DNA of 21,295 bases from an uncultured Clostridia bacterium (GTDB lineage: Bacteria; Bacillota; Clostridia; Peptostreptococcales; Anaerovoracaceae), in contig CAKQVC010000007.1 of assembly GCA_934277655.1 (NCBI GenBank), positions 1-21,295 on the forward strand. The letters run 5' to 3'. The position numbers and the translations under genes are program-made. Below the pieces are notes generated by a model. The model searched no databases, was not told the origin of the DNA, and saw only the letters and a program-made list of their open reading frames with translations. This document shows, in pieces, positions 7,849 through 16,526 of the stretch (positions are counted from its first letter, which is position 1; each line of letters opens with the position of its first letter).

Positions 7849-8787
7849 ATGACAAAACAAAGAAACTATATGGTAAACTCCCCACATCTATACAGCGTGT
7901 TTTTCGCACCACGCGGAAATGCACGTATGCTGCAATTGGGAATGCAGATCGCACAGCAGTATCTCAACCCGGAGGATAAGCTGATCGGAATCATCGGAGA
8001 AGCAGGCGCAGGAAAAAGCATGCTGATCAAAGGAATGTTTCCTGGACTGGATCTTTCCAATGACGACAGCGGTGTTAATGTCAGACCGCTTCCGATCCTG
8101 GATGTGGATGAGGATGAAGGCTTTTATGCACCCCATACTTATCATATGGATGTGCGGTTTGAGTCTGCGTTTACGCAGATGCATGTGCTGGCAGAAGCGA
8201 CATTGAAAGCAATCAAGAAAGGAAGAAGAGTTGTTGTCGAACATTTCGATTTGCTGTATCCTTTCTTAAAAATGAATGCACAGCTGCTGATCGGCATCGG
8301 CGAAGAGGTAATCATCACAAGGCCGAATCTGTTCGGACCTCTGACGCAGGATCTTGCGGAAAACGTGCATCATTCGGTCCGCTATCGTAAAATGGCACAT
8401 ACCGCGGAAGATCTGGTTGAATACTGCATGCCGCCGGAACTTTTTGCGAAGTGTTATCACGGAGATATCAAAAGAGGATTCTCCCTGGGTTTCAAAGAAA
8501 AACCGGATCTTGACATTTCTGCACTGAAAAATCAAGTAAGAGCATTGATCGCAGACGATCTTCCGGTTACTTTCTATGATGATGACCACGTCAGGATCGG
8601 AGAAGTGATCCACCCTTGTACCGGACCGCGGATCCACGTCAGATCCACTGGAGAAATCGAAAATTTCAGGCTTTTAAAAGAAGTTTTCTATGATTCCATG
8701 CAGGAAATGTATTTGATCATCGGGCTGGTAGGAGAACGCTGGGATTCAGAAACCGGCGACCTGAACCGGCTGGATCTGCATCTTTAA
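7849..8787 (+). CDS. P-loop protein with an alanyl-tRNA synthetase SAD-like C-terminal segment, unknown function
   Basis: A protein of 312 residues. Residues 50-57 (GEAGAGKS, preceded by KLIGII) form a Walker A P-loop, and VVVEHFD (128-134) could be a Walker B strand, giving a nucleoside-kinase-like N-terminal half. Near the C-terminus, HPCTGPRIHVRSTGEIENF (255-273) resembles the CGGTHV..TGEIG.F core of the alanyl-tRNA synthetase second additional (editing) domain, though with Cys-x5-His instead of Cys-x3-His. I recall similar clostridial proteins being labelled as containing that domain. There is no signal peptide or membrane segment. The ribosome binding site is AGAAGG at 7833-7838. It is the first gene of the glutamate-fermentation cluster, so a role in that pathway is possible, but its substrate cannot be told from the sequence. 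The fold assignment rests on motifs only. Confidence 0.7.
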   Translation: MTKQRNYMVNSPHLYSVFFAPRGNARMLQLGMQIAQQYLNPEDKLIGIIGEAGAGKSMLIKGMFPGLDLSNDDSGVNVRPLPILDVDEDEGFYAPHTYHMDVRFESAFTQMHVLAEATLKAIKKGRRVVVEHFDLLYPFLKMNAQLLIGIGEEVIITRPNLFGPLTQDLAENVHHSVRYRKMAHTAEDLVEYCMPPELFAKCYHGDIKRGFSLGFKEKPDLDISALKNQVRALIADDLPVTFYDDDHVRIGEVIHPCTGPRIHVRSTGEIENFRLLKEVFYDSMQEMYLIIGLVGERWDSETGDLNRLDLHL

Positions 8788-8934
8788 ATCCGGAAAGCAG
8801 GCGGCCAGGCTGATAATACAGAACGGCAAGTGTCCAGAACTTCATTGGATGCATCCGAGCCGCTGATAAAGACAGATAGAAATATAGAGATGGAAATAGA
8901 TAAAATGACAGTCAAAGGAGAATTTGTAAAGAAA

Positions 8935-9774
8935 ATGAGGACAATCAAAGCAGAAGAAATCACGCAGGTGGTCAGAGATCTTTGTATCGAAGCAAACTGC
9001 CATCTGCCGTCAGATATTAAGGATGCGATCACCGAATGCAAAGCCTGCGAACCATTTGAAATCGCCAGAAATATTCTGGACAGGATTGAAGAAAACTATC
9101 AGATCGCAGATGAAGACAATGTACCGATCTGCCAGGATACAGGACTTGCCTGTGTTTTCCTTGAAATCGGGCAGGATGTACATATTGAAGGAAATCTAAA
9201 AGAAGCTGTAGATGAAGGTGTACGCAGAGGCTATACCGAAGGATTCTTAAGGAAATCCTGTGTCAAAGACCCCATCGACAGGGTAAATACCGGAGACAAT
9301 ACACCAGCTGTCATCTATTACGACCTTGTGCCTGGAGATCAGGTAAAAATTACGGTTGCACCGAAAGGCTTTGGCAGCGAAAATATGAGCCAGATCAAGA
9401 TGTTAAAACCATCAGACGGCCTGCAGGGCGTGAAAGATTTCATCCTCAAGGTAGTGGAAGATGCAGGACCAAACCCCTGCCCTCCGATCGTAGTAGGAGT
9501 AGGGATCGGCGGAACCTTTGATAAAGCAGCACTTCTGGCTAAAAAAGCTTTGATGCGCCCGGCTGACCAGAGAAATGAAGATCCGTTTTACTGCGGACTG
9601 GAAAAAGAAATGCTGGAAAAAATCAATGCCCTTGGTATCGGACCACAGGGTTTTGGCGGCAGAACAACAGCACTTGCTGTCAACATTGAAACACTGCCGA
9701 CTCATATTGCAGGTCTTCCGTGTGCAGTCAACATCAACTGCCATGTGACGAGACATAAGACACAGACTTTGTGA
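8935..9774 (+). CDS. Class I hydratase alpha subunit, probable mesaconase (2-methylmalate dehydratase)
   Basis: A 279-residue alpha subunit of the oxygen-sensitive two-subunit fumarase family, which binds a [4Fe-4S] cluster. Likely ligands are C66 in ICQDTG, C182 in GPNPCPP and C269 in NINCH, each matching a conserved cysteine of this family. Other family signatures are RVNTGDNTPA, APKGFGSENMS, VGVGIGG and the C-terminal GFGGRTTALAVNIE. By family the substrate could be fumarate, tartrate or mesaconate. The neighbours glmSLE, mal and citDEF make mesaconate hydration to (S)-citramalate the most likely reaction. I chose ATG 8935 (MRTIKAEEI) because the family begins there; AAAGGAG at 8914-8920 is rather far upstream. 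An in-frame ATG at 8905 or a start at 8830 would add residues without family match. Confidence 0.88.
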   Translation: MRTIKAEEITQVVRDLCIEANCHLPSDIKDAITECKACEPFEIARNILDRIEENYQIADEDNVPICQDTGLACVFLEIGQDVHIEGNLKEAVDEGVRRGYTEGFLRKSCVKDPIDRVNTGDNTPAVIYYDLVPGDQVKITVAPKGFGSENMSQIKMLKPSDGLQGVKDFILKVVEDAGPNPCPPIVVGVGIGGTFDKAALLAKKALMRPADQRNEDPFYCGLEKEMLEKINALGIGPQGFGGRTTALAVNIETLPTHIAGLPCAVNINCHVTRHKTQTL

Positions 9775-9845
9775 TGGGATAGCTGAATCTGCAGGAGCAG
9801 CATGATACGGAATAATTTGAAAACAGAGAGTGGAGGCAGTAGATA

Positions 9846-10424
9846 ATGGAAAAGAAAATCACAATGCCGCTGACAGCCGAAAAAACAAAGGAGCTTCATG
9901 CCGGAGACAACGTGCTGATAAGCGGAGTTATTTATACAGGAAGAGACGCAGCGCATAAAAGGCTGGTAGAACTGATACAGGAAGGAAAGCCTCTCCCTAT
10001 TGATGTGAAGGACAGCGTCATCTATTACGTGGGACCGGCACCGGCAAAACCGGGCCAGGTAATCGGATCAGCAGGACCGACAACCAGCTACCGCATGGAT
10101 GCATATGCTCCGGCACTTTTAGATCTGGGGCTGAAGGGCATGATCGGAAAAGGCAAACGTTCTCCGGAAGTTATCGAATCGATGAAGAAAAACGGTGCAG
10201 TGTATTTCGGCGCTATCGGAGGAGCCGGTGCACTTCTTGCAAAATGTATTAAGAAAGCAGAAATTGTCTGCTATGAAGATCTGGGAGCAGAAGCTGTCCG
10301 TCGCTTGGAAGTAGAAAATCTCCCGGTTGTGGTGGTCATTGACAGTCAGGGAAATAATCTGTACGAGGATGGCAGAAAACAATACCTGGACGATCAAAAA
10401 GAAGAAAAAGCAGAGCAGGAGTGA
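9846..10424 (+). CDS. Class I hydratase beta subunit, probable mesaconase
   Basis: A 192-residue beta subunit that pairs with the alpha subunit encoded immediately upstream to form the iron-sulfur hydratase. Family signatures are ISGVIYTGRDAAHKRL (about 25-40), YVGPAPAKPGQVIGSAGPTTSYRMD (about 61-85), MIGKGKRS and YFGAIGGAGALLAKC. In E. coli FumA this domain is fused to the alpha part; here it is separate, as in many anaerobes. The start ATG at 9846 follows GGAGG at about 9832-9836. A gap of 71 bases follows the alpha gene. The end overlaps the start region of the GntR gene, so the regulator is translated from the same message. Fumarase activity cannot be excluded from sequence. Confidence 0.88.
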   Translation: MEKKITMPLTAEKTKELHAGDNVLISGVIYTGRDAAHKRLVELIQEGKPLPIDVKDSVIYYVGPAPAKPGQVIGSAGPTTSYRMDAYAPALLDLGLKGMIGKGKRSPEVIESMKKNGAVYFGAIGGAGALLAKCIKKAEIVCYEDLGAEAVRRLEVENLPVVVVIDSQGNNLYEDGRKQYLDDQKEEKAEQE

Positions 10425-10429
10425 TAAGG

Positions 10430-11419
10430 ATGTTTACGGACTTCAAACCGGATGGAAACGGTATAGGCCCGATTTATAAACAGATCGCAGATAAAATTGC
10501 GGGACAGATCAAAGATGGTAAGCTGGCAGCAGGATTTAAACTGCCAACTGTAAGAGAACTTTCTGGCGAAATCGGTGTGGCATGTGGAACTATCAAGCAT
10601 GCATACGAATATCTGGAGGAAAGAGGATTCGTCGAAATGGTTCAGGGTAGCGGATCCTTTGTCCTTGACCAACGGGAAACTTTTGCGAGCCGAAAAGAGA
10701 AAGCCATGTCAGCAATTGATCAGTTGTTTCATCAGCTGGAAAGCCTGGGTTTCACGCCGAGAGAAATGGAAATTTATCTGAACCTGAAGTTGCGGGGACT
10801 GGAGGAAAAATATGACGTAGTGCGGATCGCTTTGGTAGACTGCAATCCGGAAGCACTGCAGATGATGGAAGAACAGCTTTCGCAGATCGGTTATGCAGAA
10901 ACTTCCGCTTTTGATCTTGAAAGACTGGAAGAAGTCGCAGACAGCCTGAACGAGAATTTTGATATGATCCTGACAACTTCTACGCACTACAGTCAGGTAG
11001 AGCCGTTTATAAAAAGTGATACAATGATCGCCATGGTTGCGATGACGCCATCTGTAAGCACCGTTGTGAAACTGGCTAAGATCGAAGATGACAGGAAGGT
11101 CGGGATCTTCTGTGCCAGCGATGCTTTTGCGGGAGTTGTGAGAAACAACTGTCAGGGGATGGGAGTATGGAGTGAACATATGGCGACCCAGTTTATGGGA
11201 ATCTTTGAGGAAACCGAACAGTTCTTTGAAGAAAATGATGTTATCATCGTTCCGAAAGGATACGAGACCTTCCTTTCCCCAGAGGAAAAAGTTTTGATCG
11301 AAGACTTTGTTACGCGAGGGGGAGAACTGGTCCGCTACAGCTACAAGGTGGACAAGGGCTCATTCCTCTACGTGGTGGAACAGATTAAGAAAGTTATGAA
11401 TAAAAAGCGAAATGTCTGA
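10430..11419 (+). CDS. GntR-family transcriptional regulator, likely of the methylaspartate genes
   Basis: A 329-residue regulator. Residues about 8-80 are a GntR winged helix-turn-helix: IYKQIADKIAGQIKDGKL, FKLPTVRELSGEIGVACGTIKHAYEYLEERGFV and the wing QGSGSFV. A helical linker follows, then about 220 residues with alternating strands and helices (VRIALVDCN, FDMILTT, KVGIFCASDAF, DVIIVPKGYE) that look like a Rossmann-type or periplasmic-binding-protein-like sensor. It is neither a recognisable UTRA nor a FadR-type domain. ATG 10430 is preferred because AGGAG (10417-10421) is correctly spaced; GTG 10421 has no room for a ribosome site. It sits between the hydratase and mutase genes, so control by glutamate or a pathway intermediate is a reasonable inference. 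The palindromes at 7758-7810 are possible targets. Confidence 0.82.
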   Translation: MFTDFKPDGNGIGPIYKQIADKIAGQIKDGKLAAGFKLPTVRELSGEIGVACGTIKHAYEYLEERGFVEMVQGSGSFVLDQRETFASRKEKAMSAIDQLFHQLESLGFTPREMEIYLNLKLRGLEEKYDVVRIALVDCNPEALQMMEEQLSQIGYAETSAFDLERLEEVADSLNENFDMILTTSTHYSQVEPFIKSDTMIAMVAMTPSVSTVVKLAKIEDDRKVGIFCASDAFAGVVRNNCQGMGVWSEHMATQFMGIFEETEQFFEENDVIIVPKGYETFLSPEEKVLIEDFVTRGGELVRYSYKVDKGSFLYVVEQIKKVMNKKRNV

Positions 11420-11499
11420 AAAAATCTGAAGTTAAATGCAGGACAAAATGCGATAAAAAAAGAAAAAGCAAAAGATATAAAATGAATAAATGAATATAT

Positions 11500-11622
11500 A
11501 AAAGCCTTTGGAAGGGTGAAACTGACAGAAGCGAAAGAGAAGAAAAGCTTCAGGAATATCCTGGGGAAAATACCGGCAGCTTCAGGAATTTTGTCAGTTA
11601 TCGTTTTTCGGAGGGCTTTTTT
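11500..11622 (+). promoter_or_regulatory. Structured, possibly bistable RNA element with U-tract upstream of glmS
   Basis: An outer helix AAAAGCCTTT (11500-11509) pairs with GGAGGGCTTTT, ending in a U-run near 11622. Inside it AACTGACA (11520-11527) pairs perfectly with TGTCAGTT (11592-11599). Within that, GAAGC (11528-11532) can pair with GCTTC at either 11547 or 11579, and TCCTG (11559-11563) can pair with CAGGA of either copy, because AGCTTCAGGAAT occurs twice (11546-11557 and 11578-11589). This may be the terminator of the regulator gene or a riboswitch-like attenuator. No cobalamin-riboswitch or T-box core is visible. Confidence 0.45.
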
Positions 11623-11840
11623 GCGTGTGGAGAGTATTTATGGAGGAGGTTTTTCAGAGACCAGGTCGGAAAGAAGACAGAGTAGAAAATGAATGGAAAC
11701 AATCGAGAATTATTTGGTTTAAATGCCGACCAAAAACGTTTTACAAGCGAAGTGCAAAGAAAGAACAATCTTACCGTGGACAAATGAAGTATAACAATAT
11801 AATATAAAGATATAGAACATTTGAAATTCTGAGGTGAATC
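11623..11840 (+). promoter_or_regulatory. glmS upstream region with possible promoter at 11777-11803
   Basis: There is no convincing gene here; a small frame from ATG 11640 has low-complexity, charged content and no family resemblance. TATAAT at 11798-11803 is a perfect -10, with TGGACA at 11777-11782 as a possible -35 but only 15 bases between them. Transcription from it would start about 30 bases before glmS. A TTTGGT/ACCAAA inverted repeat lies around 11715-11735. GAGGTG (11831-11836) is the glmS ribosome binding site. Confidence 0.45.
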
Positions 11841-12260
11841 ATGGAAGAAAACAAGAAGAAATTAGTCATTGGCGTGATCGGCGCAGATGTTCATGCGGTA
11901 GGAATCCAGATTTTAGACCACGCTTTCGAAGAAGCCGGTTTTGATGTAACGAATCTGGGTGTAATGGTATCCCAGGAAGAATACATTGCAGCAGCTGTGG
12001 AAACGGATGCAGATGCCATTATGGTATCCTCCCTGTATGGCCACGGAGAGCTGGACTGTAGAGGACTGAGAGAAAAATGCAATGAAGCAGGACTGAATCA
12101 TATTCTGCTTTATGTAGGTGGTAATATTGTAGTCGGCAAGCAGCCTTTCGATGAAGTAGAAGCTAGATTTAAGAAAATGGGATTTGACCGTGTGTTCGGA
12201 CCGGGCACTGCTCCGGAAGAGACGATCAAGGCTCTGAAGGAGGATTTGGGACTGCAGTAA
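11841..12260 (+). CDS. glmS: Glutamate mutase (methylaspartate mutase) small subunit, cobalamin-binding
   Basis: A 139-residue sigma subunit (also called MutS or component S) of adenosylcobalamin-dependent glutamate mutase, which rearranges L-glutamate to (2S,3S)-3-methylaspartate. The B12-binding signature is present: GADVHAVG with the cobalt-ligating H18, then the SLYGHGE loop and the GGNIVVG and FGPGT loops that hold the nucleotide tail. The length matches the Clostridium tetanomorphum subunit (137). The start follows GAGGTG. It leads a tight block with glmL, glmE and mal. This glmS is unrelated to the glucosamine-6-phosphate synthase gene of the same name. Confidence 0.96.
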   Translation: MEENKKKLVIGVIGADVHAVGIQILDHAFEEAGFDVTNLGVMVSQEEYIAAAVETDADAIMVSSLYGHGELDCRGLREKCNEAGLNHILLYVGGNIVVGKQPFDEVEARFKKMGFDRVFGPGTAPEETIKALKEDLGLQ

Positions 12261-12276
12261 TAGAGAGGCAAATACC

Positions 12277-13671
12277 ATGAAGCATATATTATTAATTGAT
12301 TTTGGCAGCACCTATACGAAAGTAACAGCTGTAGACCTTGAAAATGAACAGCTTCTTGGAACCGCAGCAAGCTACACTACGGTAGAGACGGATATCAATG
12401 AAGGCTTGAGAAACGCACTGGAATTGTTGGAAGAAAAAACCGGGAAAATAGAATTTGATGCCAGATATGCTTGTTCCAGTGCGGCAGGTGGATTGAAAAT
12501 GATTAGCTGCGGGCTGGTTCCGGAACTGACGGCAGAAGCTGCAAAAGTAGCATCGCTGGGTGCAGGTGCCAAGGTTATGAAAGTTTATTCCTATCAGCTG
12601 ACGGAAGAAGATGCCGAAGAGATCACGAAACTGAAACCGGATATATTCCTTCTTACCGGAGGAACTGATGGCGGAAATAAAGATACGATCATCGAAAATG
12701 CCAGGATTCTGGCTTCCATTCCGATTGAATTCCCAATTATCGTTGCAGGAAACCGAAGTGCAGCGTCAGCCTGCCGGAAGATTTTAGAAGAAGCAGATAA
12801 GCAGGTTGTGACATGTGCTAACGTGATGCCGAAGTTCGGTCAGCTGAATATTGAGCCGGCAAAGAACTGCATCCGTGAGATCTTTTTAGAACGGATCATT
12901 AAAGCCAAAGGACTTTCACAGGCAAGCAGGCTGATCTCCGGGATTATGATGCCGACACCGGCAGCGGTACTTTCGGCAATGGAACTTCTTGCGAAGGGAA
13001 GTGAAAACGAAAAGGGGATCGGAGATCTGGTAGCTGTCGATGTCGGAGGAGCAACCACCGATGTGTACTCGATGAGCCTGGGTGAGCCAAGCGGAGTCAA
13101 TACAGTACTGAAAGGACTTCCGGAGCCCTATGCGAAACGTACTGTAGAGGGGGATATCGGCATGCGTTACAGTGCAGCAGGCATAGTAGAAGCAGCAGGA
13201 ATGCCGGCAGTCAGCAGATTATCAGGACTCAGTGAAGAAAGAGCGGAAGAGCTTCTGAGGCTGATAACCGAAAAAACCGATACCCTTCCGAACAGCGACG
13301 AACTTGAGGCAATGGATTTTGCACTGGCATCGCTGGCGGTAAAAGTAGGAATGACACGGCATGCAGGTCACGTTGAAAAGGTTTTTACACCGATGGGAGA
13401 AGCCTGGATGCAGGAAGGAAAAGATTTAACAGCGGTAGGAAAAGCAGTCATCACAGGAGGATCTTTGATTCACGCAAAGAATGTGGAAAAAATCGCAAGA
13501 GGTCTTTTATATGACTTTGCAGATCCGTCGTCATTAAAACCGCGGCAGGCGAAAATCCTGCTGGATCAGAAATACATTTTATCTGCCATGGGCCTTTTAA
13601 GCCAACATGCGCCAGATGCAGCATTAAGAATTATGAAAAAGGAGTTAGTATCCTATGGAGTTGAAAAATAA
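12277..13671 (+). CDS. glmL: GlmL (MutL), actin-like ATPase accessory protein of glutamate mutase
   Basis: A 464-residue ASKHA-fold protein found between glmS and glmE in methylaspartate-pathway operons. It is thought to help maintain or reactivate the cobalamin enzyme, in the way other reactivating chaperones do. The phosphate-1 motif is [16 protein letters not shown] (about 4-19) and phosphate-2 is [15 protein letters not shown] (about 252-266). Further conserved stretches are [16 protein letters not shown] and [10 protein letters not shown] near the C-terminus. It starts 16 bases after glmS with AGAGAGG upstream. Its last 17 bases overlap the start of glmE, which implies translational coupling. 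Confidence 0.94.
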   Translation: MKHILLIDFGSTYTKVTAVDLENEQLLGTAASYTTVETDINEGLRNALELLEEKTGKIEFDARYACSSAAGGLKMISCGLVPELTAEAAKVASLGAGAKVMKVYSYQLTEEDAEEITKLKPDIFLLTGGTDGGNKDTIIENARILASIPIEFPIIVAGNRSAASACRKILEEADKQVVTCANVMPKFGQLNIEPAKNCIREIFLERIIKAKGLSQASRLISGIMMPTPAAVLSAMELLAKGSENEKGIGDLVAVDVGGATTDVYSMSLGEPSGVNTVLKGLPEPYAKRTVEGDIGMRYSAAGIVEAAGMPAVSRLSGLSEERAEELLRLITEKTDTLPNSDELEAMDFALASLAVKVGMTRHAGHVEKVFTPMGEAWMQEGKDLTAVGKAVITGGSLIHAKNVEKIARGLLYDFADPSSLKPRQAKILLDQKYILSAMGLLSQHAPDAALRIMKKELVSYGVEK

Positions 13672-15109
13672 GAAATTAGCAAACGATGAGTTTTACGGAA
13701 TGCAGAAAGAAATCCTGGCACAGTGGCCGACAGGGGCAGATGTGGATTTTGACAAGGCAGTTGAGTTTCATAAGAGTCTTCCGGAACATAAAATTTTCGG
13801 ACAGAAATTGATCAAAGCAAAAAAAGAAGGCAAAACACTGGTTCAGCCAAGAGCAGGCGTTGCCCTGGTGCAGGATCACATTGAGCTTCTGACTTATTTA
13901 CAGGATAAGGGCGGTGCTGATCTTCTTCCAACGACTGTTGATAGTTATACTCGTCAGAATCGATATAAAGAAGCAGAAGTGGGAATTCAGGAATCTGTTC
14001 GTGAAAGCAAATCCATGCTCAACGGACTTCCGATTGTCAACCATGGTGTGGATGCATGCCGTTCCATTATCAGTGAACTGAATACACCGGTACAGGTACG
14101 CCACGGTACACCGGATGCACGCCTTCTGACAGAAATCGCTTATGCAGGCGGATTTACCAGCTACGAGGGCGGTGGTATTTCCTATAACATTCCGTATGCG
14201 AAGAATGTAAGTCTGGAACAGACAATCAAAGACTGGCAATACTGTGACAGATTGACGGGTATGTATGAAGAGGCAGGAGTAAGCATCAACAGAGAGCCCT
14301 ACGGCCCGCTGACCGGTACACTGGTTCCACCTTGCATTTCCCATGCAGTTGCGATCATTGAAAGTTTACTGGCGGCAGAACAAGGCGTAAAAAATATCAC
14401 GGTTGGATATGGACAGTGCGGAAACCTTGTCCAGGACGTTGCAGCGATTCGTTCACTCGGAAACTTGACAGAAGAATATCTGAAAAGATACGGATACAAT
14501 GATGTAGTTGTAACGACGGTTCTTCATCAGTGGATGGGTGGATTCCCACAGGATGAAGCACAGGCATTCTCTGTTATTTCCTGGGGCAGTGCGATCGCAG
14601 CATTATCCAAGGCAACCAAGGTCATCGTAAAGACTCCGCACGAAGCCATCGGTGTTCCGACAAAGGAAGCGAATGCACAGGGACTGCGTTGCACGAAGCA
14701 GATGATCAACATGCTTTGCGACCAGCAGCTTTCCAACACCAGCCACGTTGTAAACGAAATGATGATCATTTCGGCAGAAACCCGTTGCATCGTGGACAAG
14801 GTATTCGAACTTGGCGAAGGAGATCTGGCAATCGGAACGGTAAGAGCATTCCAGGCAGGCGTGATCGATATCCCGTTTGCACCAAGCAAACTCAATGCAG
14901 GCAAAATGCTTCCGGCAAGAGACAACGAAGGTGCAATCCGTATTCTGAATGCAGCAAACGTACCGCTTTCAAAGGAATTGATCGATTTCAATAAAGAAAA
15001 GATCGAAGAACGTGCACAGGCAGAAAAGAGACCGGCTTCCTTCCAGATGGTAATCGACGACGTATATTCTATCAGTAAGGGTAAACTGGTAGGCAGACCT
15101 TGGAAATAA
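13655..15109 (+). CDS. glmE: Glutamate mutase (methylaspartate mutase) large subunit
   Basis: A 484-residue epsilon subunit (MutE), the catalytic TIM barrel that binds glutamate and adenosylcobalamin with GlmS. The length matches the family (about 483-485 residues). Characteristic segments are [78 protein letters not shown] and the end [10 protein letters not shown]. The ATG at 13655 lies inside the end of glmL, with AAGGAG at 13639-13644 as its ribosome site. It is followed by a 154-base gap before mal. That gap holds a T7 tract with only a weak hairpin, so I do not call a terminator there. Confidence 0.97.
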   Translation: MELKNKKLANDEFYGMQKEILAQWPTGADVDFDKAVEFHKSLPEHKIFGQKLIKAKKEGKTLVQPRAGVALVQDHIELLTYLQDKGGADLLPTTVDSYTRQNRYKEAEVGIQESVRESKSMLNGLPIVNHGVDACRSIISELNTPVQVRHGTPDARLLTEIAYAGGFTSYEGGGISYNIPYAKNVSLEQTIKDWQYCDRLTGMYEEAGVSINREPYGPLTGTLVPPCISHAVAIIESLLAAEQGVKNITVGYGQCGNLVQDVAAIRSLGNLTEEYLKRYGYNDVVVTTVLHQWMGGFPQDEAQAFSVISWGSAIAALSKATKVIVKTPHEAIGVPTKEANAQGLRCTKQMINMLCDQQLSNTSHVVNEMMIISAETRCIVDKVFELGEGDLAIGTVRAFQAGVIDIPFAPSKLNAGKMLPARDNEGAIRILNAANVPLSKELIDFNKEKIEERAQAEKRPASFQMVIDDVYSISKGKLVGRPWK

Positions 15110-15263
15110 AAGAGCAGATGCCGCAAGTGGATTTTTTTACATAGGTTTGCATGAAAAAATGGGCAGCCGACTGTATGGAAAAAGCGGATGTTAAAATTAA
15201 GAAAAGCACAGAAAGAGAATAAAACGATAATATATACATACAGTGCAGAAAAGAGGTAGAGAT

Positions 15264-16520
15264 ATGAAAATTCAGAAAATTATTTGTTCCAGCGGAAGAA
15301 CCGGTTTTTTCTTTGATGACCAGAGAGCAATAAAAAAAGGTGCAAAATCTGACGGCTCCGCTTATGTCGGACAGCCGGTAACAGAGGGATTCAAGGCAGT
15401 AAGACAGGCAGGAGAGTCCATTTCCGTTATGATCGTTTTAGAAGATGGCCAGATTGCATACGGAGACTGTGCAGCAGTACAGTACAGTGGTGCAGGCGGA
15501 AGAGACCCGCTGTTCCTCGCAGAAGATTTCATTCCAGTTATCATGGAACACGTTGCTCCGATGCTGGAAGGAAAAGAACTGGATTCCTTCCGTCAGCTGG
15601 CTGCAGAAGTGGAAGCGGTTGAAGTTGATGGAAAGAGACTGCATACAGCTATTCGTTATGGTGTAACACAGGCTGTTTTAGATGCTGTTGCAAAAGCAAA
15701 GAAAAAGCTGATGTGCGAAGTTATTGCAGAAGAATACGGCTTAAACCCTGAGTACCGTCAGATACCGATTTTCACACAGTCCGGAGATAATCGTTATGAC
15801 AATTCAGATAAGATGATCATGAAAGGTGCAGACGTACTGCCTCACGCATTGATTAACAATGTGGAAACGAAGCTGGGAAAGGACGGAAGCATCCTGCTTG
15901 AGTATGTAAAATGGCTCAGAGACAGAATCATGGCTCTTCGTCAGGATGAATCCTATCAGCCGGTTCTGCACATTGACGTTTACGGAACCATCGGAATGGC
16001 GTTCGGCGTGAATAATTATAAAGAGATGGCAGATTACATCGAGACACTGGTAGAAGCTGCAAAACCATTTAAGCTCCGCATCGAAGGTCCGATGGATGCA
16101 GAAGAAAGAGAAGCACAGATGAAAGCACTGGCAGGCCTGACTGCAGAAGTTGACCGCAGAGGTATCGAAGTAGAACTGGTTGCTGATGAATGGTGCAATA
16201 CACTGGAAGATATTAAATATTTCGCTGATAACAAGGCAGGACACATGGTACAGATCAAGACTCCTGACCTGGGCGGAATCAACAACATCGTAGAAGCGGT
16301 CCTTTACTGCAAGGAAAAAGGAATCGGTGCTTATCAGGGAGGAACCTGCAATGAAACCGATCGTTCTGCACAGGTCTGCGTTAACCTGGCTATGGCATCC
16401 CAACCGGATCAGATCCTTGCAAAACCGGGTATGGGCGTAGATGAAGGCTATATGATCGTATATAATGAAATGCAGAGGATTTTAGCAATTCTGTCAGCAA
16501 AGAACGGCAAGGAAAATTAA
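15264..16520 (+). CDS. mal: Methylaspartate ammonia-lyase
   Basis: A 418-residue enolase-superfamily enzyme that eliminates ammonia from (2S,3S)-3-methylaspartate to give mesaconate, the second step of the pathway. Active-site residues are intact. H194 (in LPHALIN) and D238 (in HIDVYG) fall at the published clostridial numbers. E274 (RIEGPMD), D308 (VADEW) and the catalytic K332 (VQIKTPDLGG) are each one residue later than the published E273, D307 and K331, so there is a one-residue insertion between 238 and 274. GGTCNETD, which shapes the substrate pocket, is present. ATG 15264 follows AGAGG (15252-15256); an in-frame ATG 21 bases earlier would add seven residues but lacks a site. Confidence 0.97.
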   Translation: MKIQKIICSSGRTGFFFDDQRAIKKGAKSDGSAYVGQPVTEGFKAVRQAGESISVMIVLEDGQIAYGDCAAVQYSGAGGRDPLFLAEDFIPVIMEHVAPMLEGKELDSFRQLAAEVEAVEVDGKRLHTAIRYGVTQAVLDAVAKAKKKLMCEVIAEEYGLNPEYRQIPIFTQSGDNRYDNSDKMIMKGADVLPHALINNVETKLGKDGSILLEYVKWLRDRIMALRQDESYQPVLHIDVYGTIGMAFGVNNYKEMADYIETLVEAAKPFKLRIEGPMDAEEREAQMKALAGLTAEVDRRGIEVELVADEWCNTLEDIKYFADNKAGHMVQIKTPDLGGINNIVEAVLYCKEKGIGAYQGGTCNETDRSAQVCVNLAMASQPDQILAKPGMGVDEGYMIVYNEMQRILAILSAKNGKEN

Positions 16521-16526
16521 GAAAAA

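Noticed and set aside
7734..7979. Plus-strand open frame overlapping the promoter region and start of the P-loop gene
   Set aside because: It is out of frame with the P-loop gene, covers the palindromes and has no conserved features.
11500..11530. T-box-like sequence (AGGGTGAAAC resembles AGGGTGGAACCGCG)
   Set aside because: Only the first bases match, no antiterminator partner or specifier stem is visible, and it lies inside a different helix set.
11640..11807. Small open frame starting ATG 11640 with GGAGG nearby
   Set aside because: The GGAGG lies after the ATG, the translation is charged and low-complexity, and it runs into the probable glmS promoter.
11420..11840. Adenosylcobalamin riboswitch upstream of glutamate mutase
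   Set aside because: It was expected because the enzyme uses B12, but the conserved B12-box and core sequences are absent; the structure seen is different.
15110..15145. Terminator after glmE (T7 tract)
   Set aside because: The preceding inverted repeat is too short to form a stable hairpin, and mal belongs functionally to the same unit.
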